Both the position numbers and the translations under genes were made by a program. A stretch of DNA of 64,000 nt. It comes from Gymnorhina tibicen (taxonomy: Eukaryota > Chordata > Aves > Passeriformes > Artamidae). The notes under the pieces were generated by a model, which had not been told where the DNA came from, did no database searches, and saw nothing but the letters and a program-made list of their open reading frames with translations. Below, in pieces: positions 25,101 to 40,100 of the stretch (the stretch's first letter is position 1; each line of letters starts with the position of its first letter). Location of the stretch: assembly GCA_013399875.1 (NCBI GenBank), contig VXAZ01000607.1:186001-250000 (forward strand), given 5' to 3'.

Positions 25101-28100
25101 ACAGCGCTGGAATTCACAGCGGCTGTTTGCGAGCTCGAGGCAGCGCTCTCCCCGCCCCACCCNTCCTGTGCGATGACAAGCTTGGCTCAGCGTTCACTGT
25201 ACATACTGTACCCACAAAGCTGGCTGCCTGCCAGGGACAGGCTGTGAGCCAGCGCGACCATAACAAACACAAGCCGTGTGCGCCACTGCTGGGGGGGAAC
25301 AGCATCCTTACCCCCAGTCCTGGAGGGGACCGGCATCCAAGGGACCTCCTCCAGCAACCTGCTGCTGTCTGCGGGCACCCTGAGGAGCTGGTGCCTGGCC
25401 CAAATAACGGGGGGATGGGGATGGGGTCAGGGCTGGGTCTATTGATCCAAAAAATAGAAAGCAGCACCTGGCCAGATGGAGCACCCCCGTACCCCAGGAA
25501 CAAGAGGCAGTGGAGAAAAAAAAAGTGAAAACAGGTAAAAAATAGATAAAAGTGTATAAAAGCATTTAAAATATAATACAGCTTCCCTGCCAAGCTATGT
25601 GCAAGCAGATCTGTGGCTACAGTACCTGCCAACCCCCAGAGATCTGTTCTCGGAGCAGGAGGAACGAGGGCTCCCGACTGCAGCTGAGTCCAGGGGTCCC
25701 CTGGCTGTCTCCAGTTCTCCACCTCAGACCCCCCCAGCTGTGCCAGGACCGCACCCCCAAGGGAAACATCAGCTGATGTGGACTTGCAGAGCACAAGTCT
25801 TCCCTCCAGTTCAGCGCTCCAGCCCTCCCCTATCTATTTAATTAAAGGCCCTGCAGCCCGTGAACCTGCTACTTGGATTCATTAGTCAGAGAACGCCTAA
25901 TTCTGCAGTTTTGCTAACGAACCTGCGGTGGGGGCCCGAGGTGGAAGCAATGCTCATGCTACGAGCAGGGCTGACCATGAGCAGCTGCGTGGCATGTAGA
26001 GTTTGTTATTCCGAGCTGCTTAGTCTGGAAAATATTTCCACAATTAAGGAACTGAAAACAAACTCCAAAAAAGAAAATTTAAATAAATCAAATTGCTGGG
26101 CACTGGAGAACAAGTTTGCAACGTGCTGCCCAGGGAAGGGTGCAGCCGGCTCTGCACGTGTCTGCTGTAGAGGAGACGTGTGAGCTGGGCGGCCACAGCA
26201 TCCCTGGGTGGACACAGAGAGCAGCCCCCCATCCCCAGCCCAGCACCCCCTCCCAACCCACCTGAGTGAGCCAGTAAGTGCATTCGCAGCCGCAAGCTGT
26301 CCAGGAACCGCTTCCCGCACAGCTCGCATCCATATGTCTTCATCCCACTGTGCAGCTTCCTAGGGGAGAACAAAGAAGGGTTAGTCCTGAGATGGGGGGA
26401 AAGTGACCCAAAACAACACTGAGAAACCACCCGGTGCTTCCCGCAACCCACACATTGCCCAAAGTCAGTGCTGGCTTCAGAAGCACTGCAGGGAGGGCAC
26501 GGACGGGGGGTCCCATGTGACTCTCCAGGACTGAGGAGACAACCCTCTCCCCGTCACTGTTTGTCATTGTTGCTATTGTTGGAGTCTTTTCATAAACCTG
26601 ATACATCTGAAGTCTGGAGTTAAGGCAAAGTCTGTGTTGGCAAACTCCTTCCCCATGTTCTGAGTGCTTTTGAAAAAGGCACTGTACTCCAAAAAAAACC
26701 CCGACCACTTTAAGAGGTTGTTTGTGTGCATTTCTAACCAAATCCCAATTTCCATCCAAATTCAGCATGACACAAATCACAAGCAACAAACACAACCACC
26801 AGCTCGCAAACAGGAAACATGCCACTCACTGTTTCCTGGCAGCCCCAGGTACACACCGAGCTACGCCCAGGCGGCATTGCACAACCTCCGACTGCGTCTC
26901 CCACCCCACAGCCTGCCGGGGGGCTGAGCATCCCCCACATCCTGGCGGCCAGGTGGCCAGCCTTCTGCCCAGGGCACTGGCCACAGGTGTTGATCATGGC
27001 AACAGGTGCCAGGCTCAGCCACAGTGGCCAGACTCTGCATTATTGCCCATTCTTTGCTGTGAAGACACTGATGCTCCATCTTTGGGTAACCAAGCTCTGG
27101 ACCAAGTGGAATGACCTGTAACAGGCAGTGTTAAAGGAGCGTCCAAGTCTACAACTATCAGTGAACCCAACCCAATCCCATCTCCTTCCCAAGACATCGC
27201 TGCTGCCCCTGGCAGCCCCTCCAGACCCGCTTCCCCTCCCCTTTGGGACCGGCCATTGCTCAGCCCCCACCACCCTGCAGGGGAGCACCCTGAGGTCGGT
27301 CCCCACGACAGCCTCTGCTGCTCAGGGTGCATGGAGGGACACAATGCCCGGAACATGTGGAATGGGGCCTTGGTGCTTTATTTCACAACCTCCACTGGTG
27401 ACAAACAGACTCTTTACAAAGCCACCTGGCTCTGTGCTGGACAGCCATGCTGATCAATGCCCCTAAGCCCCAAATGAAGGGGCTGCTGCCCGCCAGCCCT
27501 TGGTCATCACGAACCACTCAGACCTGTGGCTGGGGAGGACTCGGGACAGCAGCACGTGCTAAGTTTCAACATCGGATGCTGTAAACAGAGAAGTATTTGT
27601 GTGTGTTGAGGAGTAACACAGCCCATAGCTGCGTGCTGACCTCTGATCGCAGCCACCATTTATCATTGCGCCGCAGCAGGACGAGAGTATTTCTATTGCC
27701 TTGTTGCCAAAGACAAAACAGGAATGGTCCTGTCCAGGGCTGGATGTGGACCCTCTCACGGGAAGGCTCAGGCCCAGCTGTGCAGGCTTGCGAGGACCAT
27801 GTGCCTGCGAGCTCCTGCTGTACTTCCCCTGAGGTGTAAGTTTTATTGGCACAAAGCTGCTGCTGCTCTGACTCTAAGCAAGATCACCCCTCACTGCTGC
27901 AGAGAGCCCAGAGCCCCAAACCAAACCTGCCCCACAGGGCTCAGGGGCTTGTTCCCTGGCTGCCGGCCCCACATCTCACCTTGCAGGATACTGAATAGCA
28001 GCACGGGAAGAGTCAGAGCAGGAGAAGACCCTGGGATGTTCAGTAGTGAGTGAACATTGCGGAGCAGAAGGGAAAGGAAAGGAGCAGGAGTTGGTTTCAA

Positions 28101-31100
28101 CTCTCAACTTTGCTGTATAATGTAATTATTAATCAGGCTTGTCCTGAATTCACTGTGTCATAGCAGAGGATTAGGAGTCATGCACGAATTCAGGCCAAGA
28201 AGGTTTACAATCCAAAGGATTTATCCGCCTTGCAAAAATAAATAAAACACCAGCCTCCTGACAGGGCTCTGCTGCCAACGAGCAGCTCAATAAGTGACAA
28301 CCTTCTCATTTTGCATTTTTAATTCGGGACATGCCTGTCACACTCCCTGGCTTGGGCTGTGCTCGCTCCTGCACTTAATGCCGGGTTAGAACCACTTCGT
28401 CAGGAAGAGCACAGCAAACTCTAGGTCCTCACTGCCCCTTCTGAGGCCAGAATGCCTTTTCCCTGAATTACAGTCTAACTGGTCAATTAGTTCAAGTAAA
28501 ACATGGAGGTTTGGGGTTTTTTTAAGTGAGTCTCAAGAAACAGAGAAACAGAATGACAAGTTTCCTTCCTCTCCATCACCCAAACCTACAGCAAGCACAA
28601 CCTCTTCTCCCATCTTCCCAGCGCAGAGTGGGGAAACAATGAAATGAGGAAACCCCCAACCCCACTGGTGCCAGGGTGCCCTGGAAATCCGCACCTGCTG
28701 CTGCCCAGGGCGCTACCATGTCCCCAAGTCACATCCTCTCTGCATTGTTTCAATGGGGCACAGGGGTGCTCAATGGGTAATTTAGTTGCAGTATCTCTAT
28801 CAACAAATTTCAGCGGCAACAAAAGTTTTCCGCTCAGCGCCTGCTTCTAGGACGTTGTTATCACTCGCCATCTTGCACGGTCCCTTTCAACAAGGTCTTA
28901 AAGCGCTTTATCTGCTCCATTTCCCGGTAGCGAAATATGATTGAAATGTTCTATTTCTGCTTGCCGGATTAAGGAGATGTTGCAAAACTGCACAAAAACC
29001 TGGCAGATGTAAGCAAGGTATTACGGCTGCTTGGGCTGTTAAGATCTGAGGAGAAAGATCAATATGTGCTTCTGAAGTTGTGCCTCCAGAAAGAGGGGGC
29101 GGGGGAGTGAAGGGCGTTAAAATACATCCCAGTGCTGCCCAGACTCTGTGCCAAAAGATAAACCATGCTTTATTATTCCGATCTGAGGCTGAAACTGTGC
29201 TCCTTTCTGCTGCAAGGTCCCTACAAGCACATCAGCGGAGAAGGCGCCCGTGGGACGGAGAGCAGAGGCAAGCAGAAGAAGCGCCTTTTTTGTAAAAAAG
29301 AGGGTTTTCCTCTAATTCCCACTCAGTGTCCCACTTGAACTGCATGGAAACAAAGTCAGACAAAGCCTCCAGGTTGTGAGATATCACTCTAGGATGCTCC
29401 TGCATAGAGGGTGGCCCAGGGCGATGAGGATGCCCAGGGCAAGAAGGATGCCCGTGGCACACAGTCCCAGGGCTGGATCCAACCTTCCCAAGTGAGCTCC
29501 AGCACAGGGCTTTGGCCAGGGGCTCTCCAGGCAGAATGCAAACCGAGCGATACCCCCTCCCCGCCAGCAGCGGCAAACAAAAGCCGGGCGAGAGGCTGGC
29601 CCCTCGCAAGCTGCCGGTAATTAAAAAGGCCTGTAAATGCCCCACAAAAAGCACTTCAAAGGGACGGCGACTCCAGCGAGACTGCGTGGTGTAAAAATTA
29701 TGAGTTTTCCCCACGGGGTGCTTTGTGTGAAAAGGCTGGGGTTGGTGGCAAACGCCGATGACCACTCCTCGGGGATGCAGGGGCTTGGCAGAGCATCTCA
29801 GGGTGCAGGAGTTTGGTGGAGCTGGGGTGTGGGTACGGGTGCAGCCCTGGTACCTAAAGACCACTGCAAGCGTCCCACTGCCACCACAAGCAAATCTCTG
29901 CTCTGGCTGCTTAAAACCTTGCTTAAAACGGCTTTCTGCTGTCTTTACTGGAGGAACTCTCATATCCCAGCCCCTCCTCACCACCCCTTTTGGGAAGCAG
30001 GAGGAGACCCCCTCCCCTCCCCTCCCTCCACGCTGAACAAGATGCATGGCTCTTGGCCGTTTGATTACTTTTAAGTGTGTATTTTTCCCCTCAAACAGAG
30101 TGAATACAATGGTTAGGAAATTTGACAGAAAACTATTCCAAGCCATTTATTGCCTTAATGCGCACCTTTGTCCAACAGGCAGTTTTGACAGGAGCGATAA
30201 ATTCCAAATTTATGTCAACAGAGCATATGTTGAACACCTCATTTCTGAGCTAAAGCGGCATGCTGCCCCATAAATCACCCTTCTGTTTGAAATGAAAGTA
30301 GATTACGGGCCCATGTTATTGAGCAGTTAGAGCCATAGTCATATAAATCAGAACTTTTAACTCCAGGCGATCCGTTCTGCAATTAACTAAAGGGCACTTT
30401 GTCATCTCCGGGCCAGGGCACAGCTTGGCAGGGTGGCCAGCTACTGAGGGGAGGCAAGAACCGCTCGCTGCCGAGGAAAGGCACCGGCGCAGCTGAGGTT
30501 CACACGGTACCTGTTGGAGCAGCGAGCCCTGAGACAAAGCCTGGAGCAGTGTGTGGCTGGAACACAGCCTGGCACGGGAGATCCACGGCCGCAGGGGCTT
30601 GCACATCCCTGCCCACATCCTGCCTGATCCGTACATTGGACACGAAACACAGCGGGGGAACTGGGAGGCTGCATGATACAAGCAAAACAGCAGAGTCCTG
30701 ACCAGTCCAAAGCCAGGCAAAAACATGCACGAGTGCAGTGCTCAGAGTCCTGCACCGACAGAAATCTGCACTTGGGACTTCCACAGCAGTTTTGCTGCAT
30801 CTCCCAATGCCCATGCATCAGGTCGAGATCCCCATCCCACTGATTTCCCCCACCCATCCTGCTGCCATTTCCCTGGTTTGCTCCCCTGCATCTCCCAGGA
30901 ACATGGGACAGGGGGGTCCTGCGGGATGTGGGGCTGGCAGATGCTGTGGGCAGTGGGACCAGAGGATGCTGCGGGACCGGGGAATGCTGTGGGGGCTCAG
31001 CCCCGTGAGTGCTGGAGAAGGGTGAGGGTGCGAGGGGCAGCTCACACCCATGGGAGTGTCAGAGCTATAAAAAGATTCAGACACTAAGTATTTCCTTTCC

Positions 31101-34100
31101 TATAAAATATTCATTGCTGCGCACGAGTGCCAGGGAGCACAAACCTCCAGTGGTGCTAACTTTGTGCTGCAGCAATAATGGAGTTTTATGGGAACCTTCT
31201 GATTTTATTTATACTGGGCCACCACGGCAGTGCCCTGCCAGAGGGGCAGCGGCCAGCCGGCGCAGCCCCACCACAGCACACGCGATGCACTGAACACTGG
31301 GCAGCCAAAACGGGACCAGCGCCACTTTGCATTCCCCAAAAACCCTCCCTGCCACCCCATTTCCACCGGTGTCTCCCTTGCCCAGGTAAATCAATATGAA
31401 ACTGATTCCTCCCCAGTCTATTTTATCAAGATCAAGGCAGTGGTGCCACATCTCGTTTGCAGCAGGGACAGAGCAGGAAGCCAAGGTCAGCGGGCACCAA
31501 GCGGCTGCAAACCCCACCATCATCTCCATCATCTGACACCAGCATCACACCTGAGCTGCCGAGAGGGTGATTTTTCCCCTGACATGGCTATTTACAACAC
31601 TCGGTGACTGATACTGGAGCGTGTGGGCCATGGTCCTGGTGGCTCGGCTCCTGCAGTCACTGCTCTGGCCTCAGCTCCCAGCCCGGCGGATTAAAATAGC
31701 AGGGAGAGCTATTAAGGGCACGGGGAAGGGGGAAGGGAGCTGAGACCTTCCTTTTGCTTTAATAAATTAAGAAGAAAAAAATAAACAACAAAAAACCTGC
31801 CCTCAAACCACCACTGCTACTAAAAATAAGCAAGTAAATAAATAAATATTACAGGAGCTGGAAATAAAGATTTTTCAATTTCTGAATGGTTTAATATAAA
31901 AAATCCCAAACAAACAACCAGGGGGAGGGGACAGCTATCAATAGAGAGCACTGAAATTCCCTGCCTGTACAATATTTATACTTACCATGAGCTAATTTAT
32001 GAGGTCAAACTAGATGCTGCAGAGTGACATCATTCCACACGATGCCAACACTTCCCCTTTGAAAAAAGCCAAGGAAAGCATCCTGCTGTCCTGCCTTACC
32101 TGACAAGAACCAGGCCACAAACACCAAACATACAATTCCAATCTTGTTTTAGAGCCTGCCCACAACAAATGTGAACAAATGCTGCCAAAGGGCAGCGACT
32201 CTCAAAATTCGCCGCTGGCCAGGGCCAAGCACGTGCAGCAGCATCTCCCATCTGCTGCTCCCAGCATCCCACCGGAACGATGCTTCCAGCTCCACAGGCT
32301 GGGAAAACACAAACTGGCCACAGCAAAAAGGGCAGCATACAGATTGTTTTTTAAACTTATTCCAAGGCCCTGGTTTCAGATCCGCGTTCAATATTCATTA
32401 TTGAATGCAATTTCCCAGGAGAAAGCTTCACCCATGTGAACATTCCCTTTGCGTGTCCCAGACCCCCAAGCAAGAGGGTCCATGGGCTTGCACCAGGTGG
32501 GACAAGCACACATGGGAAACCATCGGCTGCATCCAAGGGGTGCAGCTGGCAGTGGGGAGTTTCCCCTGTCCGTCATAGCAGGACCATGGGGGCGCAGATG
32601 CTGCCCAGATCCAGAGCTGGGTGGATCTGCAGCTTTCAAAAGGGGATTCGGAATGCAGCCACTGCACAATTTACTGAAGGTCCACTGAGTGATGGTACCG
32701 GGTGTCAGCAGCTTCTGCCGGCCCAGGGATCGGCCCCGCATCTCTGCCGCACCGCCCGGATACTGAAGACTGATGCAAACAGTTCCATGATTCCACACTG
32801 TCACGGCGGGGCTGGAGCACTGAGCACCGAGGGGTTAACGGGAAGCAACGCAGGCGGCCCTGCTCGGAATAACCGGCGCTAATGCGCCGTCCAAAATCAT
32901 CATCCCCATTCTTCAGGCATCTGGTGACAGTGACATGCTGAGCACTGGGAGAGGAGCGCTCGCTGCTGTGCCGGGCAGCCTCGGCCCCGGGCTGCGCCGG
33001 GCATCGCGCTGAGCCGACGTGACACGGGTGTCAGAGGTGTCAGGAGAGCACGGGGGGAGCTGCTTCTTTAAAATCGTACAAGATCTCGACAAAACAGCAA
33101 AGTGACCTTCGCGCTGAGTACATCTGCTGCAGCAGCGGCATGATTATGCAGATGTTTTGATTCCTAATTCAGAAATAATAAGCGGTTCACAGATTCCAAG
33201 TTTAAAAATATATTCGTCATCTGGTTTCCGTAGCAGCACGTGTGCCATTGGAGCACCAGCAAAGTGCTGGCCTCGGCCACTCCTTCCTCCTGACCTTCAG
33301 GGTGGTTGGGACACCTGGCTCTGAGCAGCCTGGGCTAGTGGAAGATGTCCCTGTCTATGGCAGGGGGTTGGAGCTGGATGAGCTTTAAGGGCTCTTCCAA
33401 CCCAAACCATTCTGGGATTCTGTGACACAGGGAAAGCTTTCAGCATGATGCATTGGATACTTTCCAGAGACAACAGTCCTGGGATGGTCCAGGCAGCATT
33501 GTCCTGCTGCTCCCCAGGGAAGGGGGAGCCTGGAGCTCCTGAAGCCCCAAGGAAATGGCAGAAGTCCCCAGGGAGCCAAAAGCAGGGAGACAGGGGAAAG
33601 TGGATATGCTATTGGGGTGCTGGAGCACAGAGCAACTTAAATGAGGGGGGAGAATTTTAGGGTAGGGGGGATTTTGTTTTAACTTCCCCTCTCTTCAATG
33701 ACCCGACCACAGGGCTAAGGCTGGACATGCATCAGGAACAGGGTGGTACCCACAGAGCTGCTGCAGGGATGAGCTGGGATGGGCCCAGGAGCTGCTTCCC
33801 TGCACTGAGCACTGCACCTTCAGGGAGTAGGAACAGCCCCCAGGTGCCAGATGGACTCAATCCACAGCTTGGCTGCTCTGTTCCATGAGGGAGACGTGCT
33901 TCTCACCCCTCACTTCCCTATGGAGATGCTGACGATGCTGATGCCCCCTCCCTGGTGCATCCCTGGTTTCTGCCCTGGCTCACCCGCCTGGGAACTGCAG
34001 CCAGGAAGGGGCACAAACCACAGACAAGCGCTGCTGCTCCCATGAGCGGCCTAGATCCCGAGGAGTTTTATAAGGTAATCAAATATGCAAGAGATTCAAC

Positions 34101-37100
34101 AAACTAATTTCAAGCACACACCTGGGGTCCTCTGATAATGTCAGTTGTGCCTATACAGTGCAAGGATTAAAATTTCATAGAGTCATGATTTCATCAGTCG
34201 CTAAACTACAAAGGATTAATTAACAGCCAGGGAAGAGCTCACAGCTTGGAAATACAGTCTTAAGGAAAATATCTATCTTGGCTCTCCAGATGTCAGCACA
34301 CAGATGAATAAAGCTTTGATGAAAACACTTCCTTATTATTAGCAACTCCAAAATACTGTGTTTTTGTAGCTAGAATTAAGGATGCCCAATTCTAACCTGC
34401 CACCGCCTGGATCTGTGCATTGTCATGTGCCTTTCTGGAGGGCCGGTTCGGGCTCCTGGGATGTGACTGTCTGGCACCCACTGCGGTTTACGCCTGTATT
34501 TGGGGATGGGCAGAAACACCTCCCTTGGAGAGGGGATGGGAGAACCGCAAGCATGCAGGAGTCCAGCTGGGGGTCTTGCCTTTGCTCTGTGCACACTGCC
34601 TGCCCTGTGCTCACTGGCTTCCAGATAGTCTCCAAAAGTATTCCTCCTGCTGGCTGGGCTTCAGAAGTTTGGGAAGGAGAACAGGCGATGGCCTCAACAC
34701 TGGCAGCACGACTGGGGAGCAGCAGTGCATCCCCCCCTCCCTGAGAAGATGAATTAGGGAGCTGTCAGGGAGGGACAGGCGCAGCAGCCGTGTTGCTGTA
34801 CAGGGGCAGTGGAAGTGTCTTTGATTAATGAAACTGTAACGCCGGGCTGTTACACTCCTTCTGCGCCAGGAGAGATGTCCTCGGACAGGCTGGAAACACC
34901 GCGCTCCACATGGATTCCCCAGAGGTTTCTCCCAGCCATGGACTGGTCTCCTCCCGTCCTCCACCAGCGCCGCTGCCTTTGCCCAGGTCTGCGCTGCCTC
35001 CTCAGGAGTTCCCGGGGAGGACAAAGAACTAATTATTTCCAATCACAAGCCGGGAAGTGAACATTATGCACCTTGTCAAGGCAGCAAATTAATGTATCTG
35101 CACAGCACCGGGCTTTGGGGAGAGCCAGCCCCAAGTGCCCGGGGTGATGAGGTGGCAGCAAGGGAAGCACCTCAGCAGCTCAGGGGCTGGGGCCACTGCT
35201 GCCCATCCGACTGCAAAATCCCCCTTGGAAAACATGTATTTTTGGGAAAGAGAACGGAAATGGGAGGTGTCAAAGGAGCTCGCACAGGCTGAGCGGAGCC
35301 GTCAGCACTGCACGGTGCAGCACACGGGACTGCACTGCATCCACCGTGTCCGAGCTGGCTTTGCTCCCAAAACCACACAAACATCTGTGCAGAGGGAGCG
35401 AGCGGCCGCTGGCTGGAATCACGCTGGAACCTGTCATCTCATGGCAGAGCTACGCAGGCAGATGCTGCTGGCTGCTGCAGGGCCCCGCACCGGGGGACAG
35501 TGACAGGGGCACGGCACTGGCAACTTTCCCCTGCAGTTTTACCCTCCTGCACCGGTTCCAGCACTGGTGCACCAACAGGAAGACGCTGCCTCAGCTGTCC
35601 ATAATTAGTTTTGCTCAGTGTACAACATGTTTTGCTGAAAAATAAATAAATACCTTCCGGGCGAGCCAAGCTCCGAGCGGGACGCCAGCACTGACAACAC
35701 GCTCCACTCCCCCTGGCCCCGGCCAAAAGTACGCGGCGTCCCGAACCCAGGCGTTGCTGAGCCATCCTGGCACCGTGGGACCTCCCCAAGGAGGCTCGCT
35801 CACGATTAATTCATTTATGAGCAGCCTCATCCCCTCCCCAACATGCACAACAGGTTCCATGCAAATTCGGGAGCTTTTAAATTATACCGTTAATGAAAGC
35901 AAATAAAGGCAGTTAAAAGGCAATTTGCTCAATTGGTGTTAATATTTAAGCACAGCATGTGCAAAAACGAGATCGCAGAATTTGGTTTTCCATGAGAAAA
36001 CTTTTGGTCCCGACTTTCCTAAAGAAAGGACGGAGCACGCCAATGAATGCTGTGCCCAGGATCAGGTCTGGAGCCCCCCTGGCAGCAGCCGGCCAGTCTG
36101 TTTGTTAAGGAAATGTCCCATGTGCCCCAGCAGCTCCACAATCTCCATGGCACTGGCAATTCCTCCTCTGCCAAGGGGTGCAACTGCCACCCCCTTGCCC
36201 ACAGCCCTAGGGCCTCCCTGCAAACCTTTCCTGAGGGCAAAAGCACAGGGACAGTGGGAGCCCTGAGCACCCCCTGTGCCTGTGGGACTTGAAACATCTG
36301 TGGGAACTGGGGCACAGGAGGGCAGAGGTGTCACGGGTGTCACTCCCAGCACCGCAGCCCCAGTGCATCCCTGGCTCAGCATGTCACTGCTACCACACGT
36401 AAAACAACACACTGGGAACGCGGTGGCCGTTGTGCCAGCAAACAGCAAGGACAAACCACCACCCAGCACGAGCTGCCCTGGGATACCTGAGGTACAGCAT
36501 CCCTGCCAGGCACACTCTGGTCGTTGCTTCCCGCACTGGAGCGTGATGTTGGTGTCATAGCAGTAACAAATTCTTAAAGAAAACTGGGAACAGTGACCTG
36601 GCACCAAATTATCGCAGGCAAAAGCGGCTGATGCTGCCCCTCAGCGCAGCTGCACTCCTGGCCGTGCTCTGGCTCAGGGGTTGCGATGCTCTCGCATAAA
36701 TTCGCTTTCAAAACAGGAGCTGCCGGTGAATGAGACCTCGATTTCTAATGGTTGGAAATATTTTGTACACTCTGCTGCTCCCTCTGTACCCCTTTGTCGG
36801 GGCCGAGGGCTGATGGCTAAAGCGGGTACCAAAAGACCATCTGTAGCTCCCGTCTTTACAGAGGAGTTTAAATAGGGGGATGAATGAGCACAGGAATTAA
36901 TGAATGATAAAGCCGTATGGTCCCAGTCAGCCTCCTACGCCGGGATGTGGCATTCAAACCCTCCCAGCCTTCTGCCACAAAGAGAGGTTTCCAAGCTACA
37001 AAAAATAAAGGGGGGGAAAAAAAGGGGGGGGTTGGTGCATGCAAGTTTTTAACAACAAATCCAGTGACTCGCCTCCAGGTTCCCACCCGGTTTCCCTGTG

Positions 37101-40100
37101 CCAGGCTGGGGGAAAGGCACGTGGGAGGGAAAATCGAAGGTTTCCCCAGAGCCACCTTCAACTCCCCTGATAGTGAGGGAATTGAAAGGAGTAGGCTCTG
37201 GGACTCATCCGTGCGCTGGGTGGGGGTCGTGGTGAGGGCACCCTGGGGTCTCACACCAGCAAGGGTGGGCAGGTTTCGGATAAGCTGCTTGGGCTGACCA
37301 TGTTGCACCCACTTGGCCAGCCTTTGCAGCATCCCCCTGCCTCATCCATTCAGGACAACCCAAAGATGCCTGGTAAAAACTAATGAACCTGGAAAGGCTG
37401 GAGGGTGTTCAGGTGAGGGGTCAAAGTGACATGGCATGCACAGAAGCACATCCATTAGAAACCAGCTCTACCAAAAAAAAGGTAATAAAGAGAAACCCAA
37501 GGCTTAAGGAACAGAAATTAGGCCTGCTCGCCAGAGAAAAGATGCTCCAGCTCACAGTACAGTTGGCTGGAGATTAACAGGTGACATCCAGGAAAAGACA
37601 AGGACATGGAGGGAATCGCTGCTGTTGCTTATGGAGGGCTCCTGCCAGCCCAGGCACACCGACAAGGCAAACCCGGGATCAAACACCCCAAATTGGTTCA
37701 AATCCTGTTCAAGAATCGGGGTCTGCTGGGAGGGAATGTTTGTCTCCAAAACAACCCAGAAGAGGCAGAGGGAGAGCGGAGCAGTACTTGGAACACTACT
37801 TGTATTTTAAAAGCTGTCATGTGTAAAGCATTAGAGGTTTTGCAATTGCATTCTCAAGTTAATTAAACAGACAATCTTTTGTACATAAAAGTGAAAGCAC
37901 ACGATCAAAAGCTAGGGAAGATGAAGTGTCTTTTTGGAGCAGGGTGCTGCCTCTCCTTGTCCACTCCCCTGATCCAAGCATCCCAAGGGAGCTGCTGTCC
38001 TGGTGTGCCAGCACAGTGCCAGGGAGGCTGTTTTCTCTGTACTGAAGCTCAGCTGCAGCATTCAGCATCCCCAAACCCCATGCCCAGGCACTGCACTGAG
38101 CCATCCCATGAGTCCATTTTCCCACAGGAACCACACATGCTCCATTCAGGGATTTCCTCTGTACAGGGACAGTTACTGGCTGGCGGCAGTCGGAACACCC
38201 GTGGCAGTTATCTCCGCTGCAGTAGAACACCGACCTTCAGTTTTAGGCAGGAGGTAAAGTTCACCATCGATTGGACCCACCATAAGCTGTTGATAATTAC
38301 TATTATCTCTGAGTTAATCTTGTGAGAGGTCAACAGTTTTATAAAAATCTTGCAAGCTGTATCTTTTACCTCCCAACTTCACATCTGGGTCAAAAGGTCA
38401 ATTACTGCAGCTTGCTAAGTTGGGATTTCAGAAAAAAATGTCTGCTCCCACCCCAAAACCCCACTGGTGCATGGGGGACGTGAGCAGGCACCCACCCTTG
38501 CGCAGGCAAAGCACCCAACTTCTTGGGCTGGGAAGTCGAGGAGAAGAGTTTTCTCGAGTCAGGGCTACCCCAGTTCATGAGTTGAGCCGGGGCTGGCCAC
38601 TTGCAGACTGAGGGGCTGGGGCACATCCCGAGCACCGGGATGCAGCCAACGGGTCCTCTGTGTCACACGGGCGACTGCACGGTCCCTGCCTCGCAGCTCG
38701 TGGCACAGCACTCTGAAGATGCCAAACCCCTCCTGTAAACTGCCGTGTGTGGGCAGCTGCCTCCCTGCCCGGGGTGCACAAAGTGAGTGTTTAAACTCCT
38801 GGGCTCCGCTCCCACACCTACCCATGGAGGTGGCAAATGGAAGCAGAGCAGAAACCTTTGGAGGGGCCGGGAGAAGCCTCAGAAATGGATGAAGCTGTGA
38901 CCCACACTCTGATCCTACCCGCCTCCCTGTGCTCTGCATCACCAGATATCATCCCTGCTGTTATTTTACCCCCCATGACAGGATGCTGCCAGGCAGCTCG
39001 GGGCAACATTTCGCTTGGGGAGCAAAAAAATCCTTCGGTGCTGCTGCAGCCCCTCCCGTGAGCGCAGCCCGGGCCCGCGGAGCATTGCTCAACTGCTCGG
39101 CAGGCAGGTGTCATAAACAAGCAGGCACATGGCAAACATATCGATTTCCCGGAGCTTATCGCGCAGCAACCAGTGCTCAGTTACCAGGCTACTTTAATAT
39201 GTAATTTACGGCGAGAAGGGAGAGTGGGGCTGAGGGCGGCTGGAATATTTACTGTGGGATGGACAGGGAGGTGGAAGGTGTGAGCAGGAGGGAAGTACGG
39301 TGTCTCCTGCCTCCAGCCATCCTTAGTATTTTCTAACTATTAAAAAACCCCAACTCCTCGCTGCTGCGACAAACTGTTTATACAGATGCCATTAATCTTC
39401 TTCTTCAACTGTTTATGCTATGAAGATATAGTCTTAGCTGCCCGGGCTCTCCATCTCCTTCATTTAAATTCAGATGCTTAATTTGCATCAAAACGGAGCC
39501 CACCAAAATTACCTCCATCCACTTCTGGCGCTCAACTCGCCTCATCGTCTGAGAACTGCCTGTCAGAGTGGGGAGGGGCCCCAGGTGGGAGCCTGGAAAA
39601 GTGGGAGAGAGGTGGCATTTCAAAGGCTCCTCCTCTCCAGCCTACATGGGACCAGACATGAAAGCCAAGACCAAAGCCCAGCCTGAGATAATGCTCCCAC
39701 CCTGCATCCAGTCACCCACTGGGCGTGGGGATGCTTGCCCTGACTCAGCACCTTCACCTGCCTGGGGAGATATTTTGCCAGCAAGCTGTCCCCTCAGCCC
39801 ACCAGCAGGGTTTTGGTGGGGAAGGAACCATCTGGTCACCCTCCTGGCCCTGTCCTGCATCCCAAGGTATTTTGCAGATGTGACCCTCAGGGGAATCCTG
39901 GGATCCACGGGAGGTTGGTGTTTTCAGAGCACGATACTTTAAAAATCCTTCTTGTACAGTGCCTCTCAGTAGATCTTTTGGAATTTACAAGATAAATACT
40001 GGTAATTTGATTCTTATCTTCTTCAAATCCAATTCTAAGGCAATTCTGTGTAAAGGACACTAATTATAGCCCAAGGGGAAAGAAAAGGTAACCCATCAGC

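Larger units (their letters stand above)
18218..26261 (-). other. ZBTB16: ZBTB16 intron between coding exons 2 and 3 (8.0 kb)
   Basis: GT-AG intron. It holds three glucocorticoid-response-like palindromes (20059, 23646, 25198), CpG-rich patches near 19460-19620, 22730-22980 and 23690-23910, a CR1 tail at about 20986, an ATT microsatellite at 22115 and a single N at 25163. Open frames within it look like chance frames in GC-rich DNA. Confidence 0.95.

Noticed and set aside
29232..30146. 304-codon open frame on the minus strand in the large intron
   Set aside because: No domain or protein-like pattern; biased to the W, G, P, C and R expected of chance frames in GC-rich bird DNA, and it overlaps an AT-rich candidate regulatory element.
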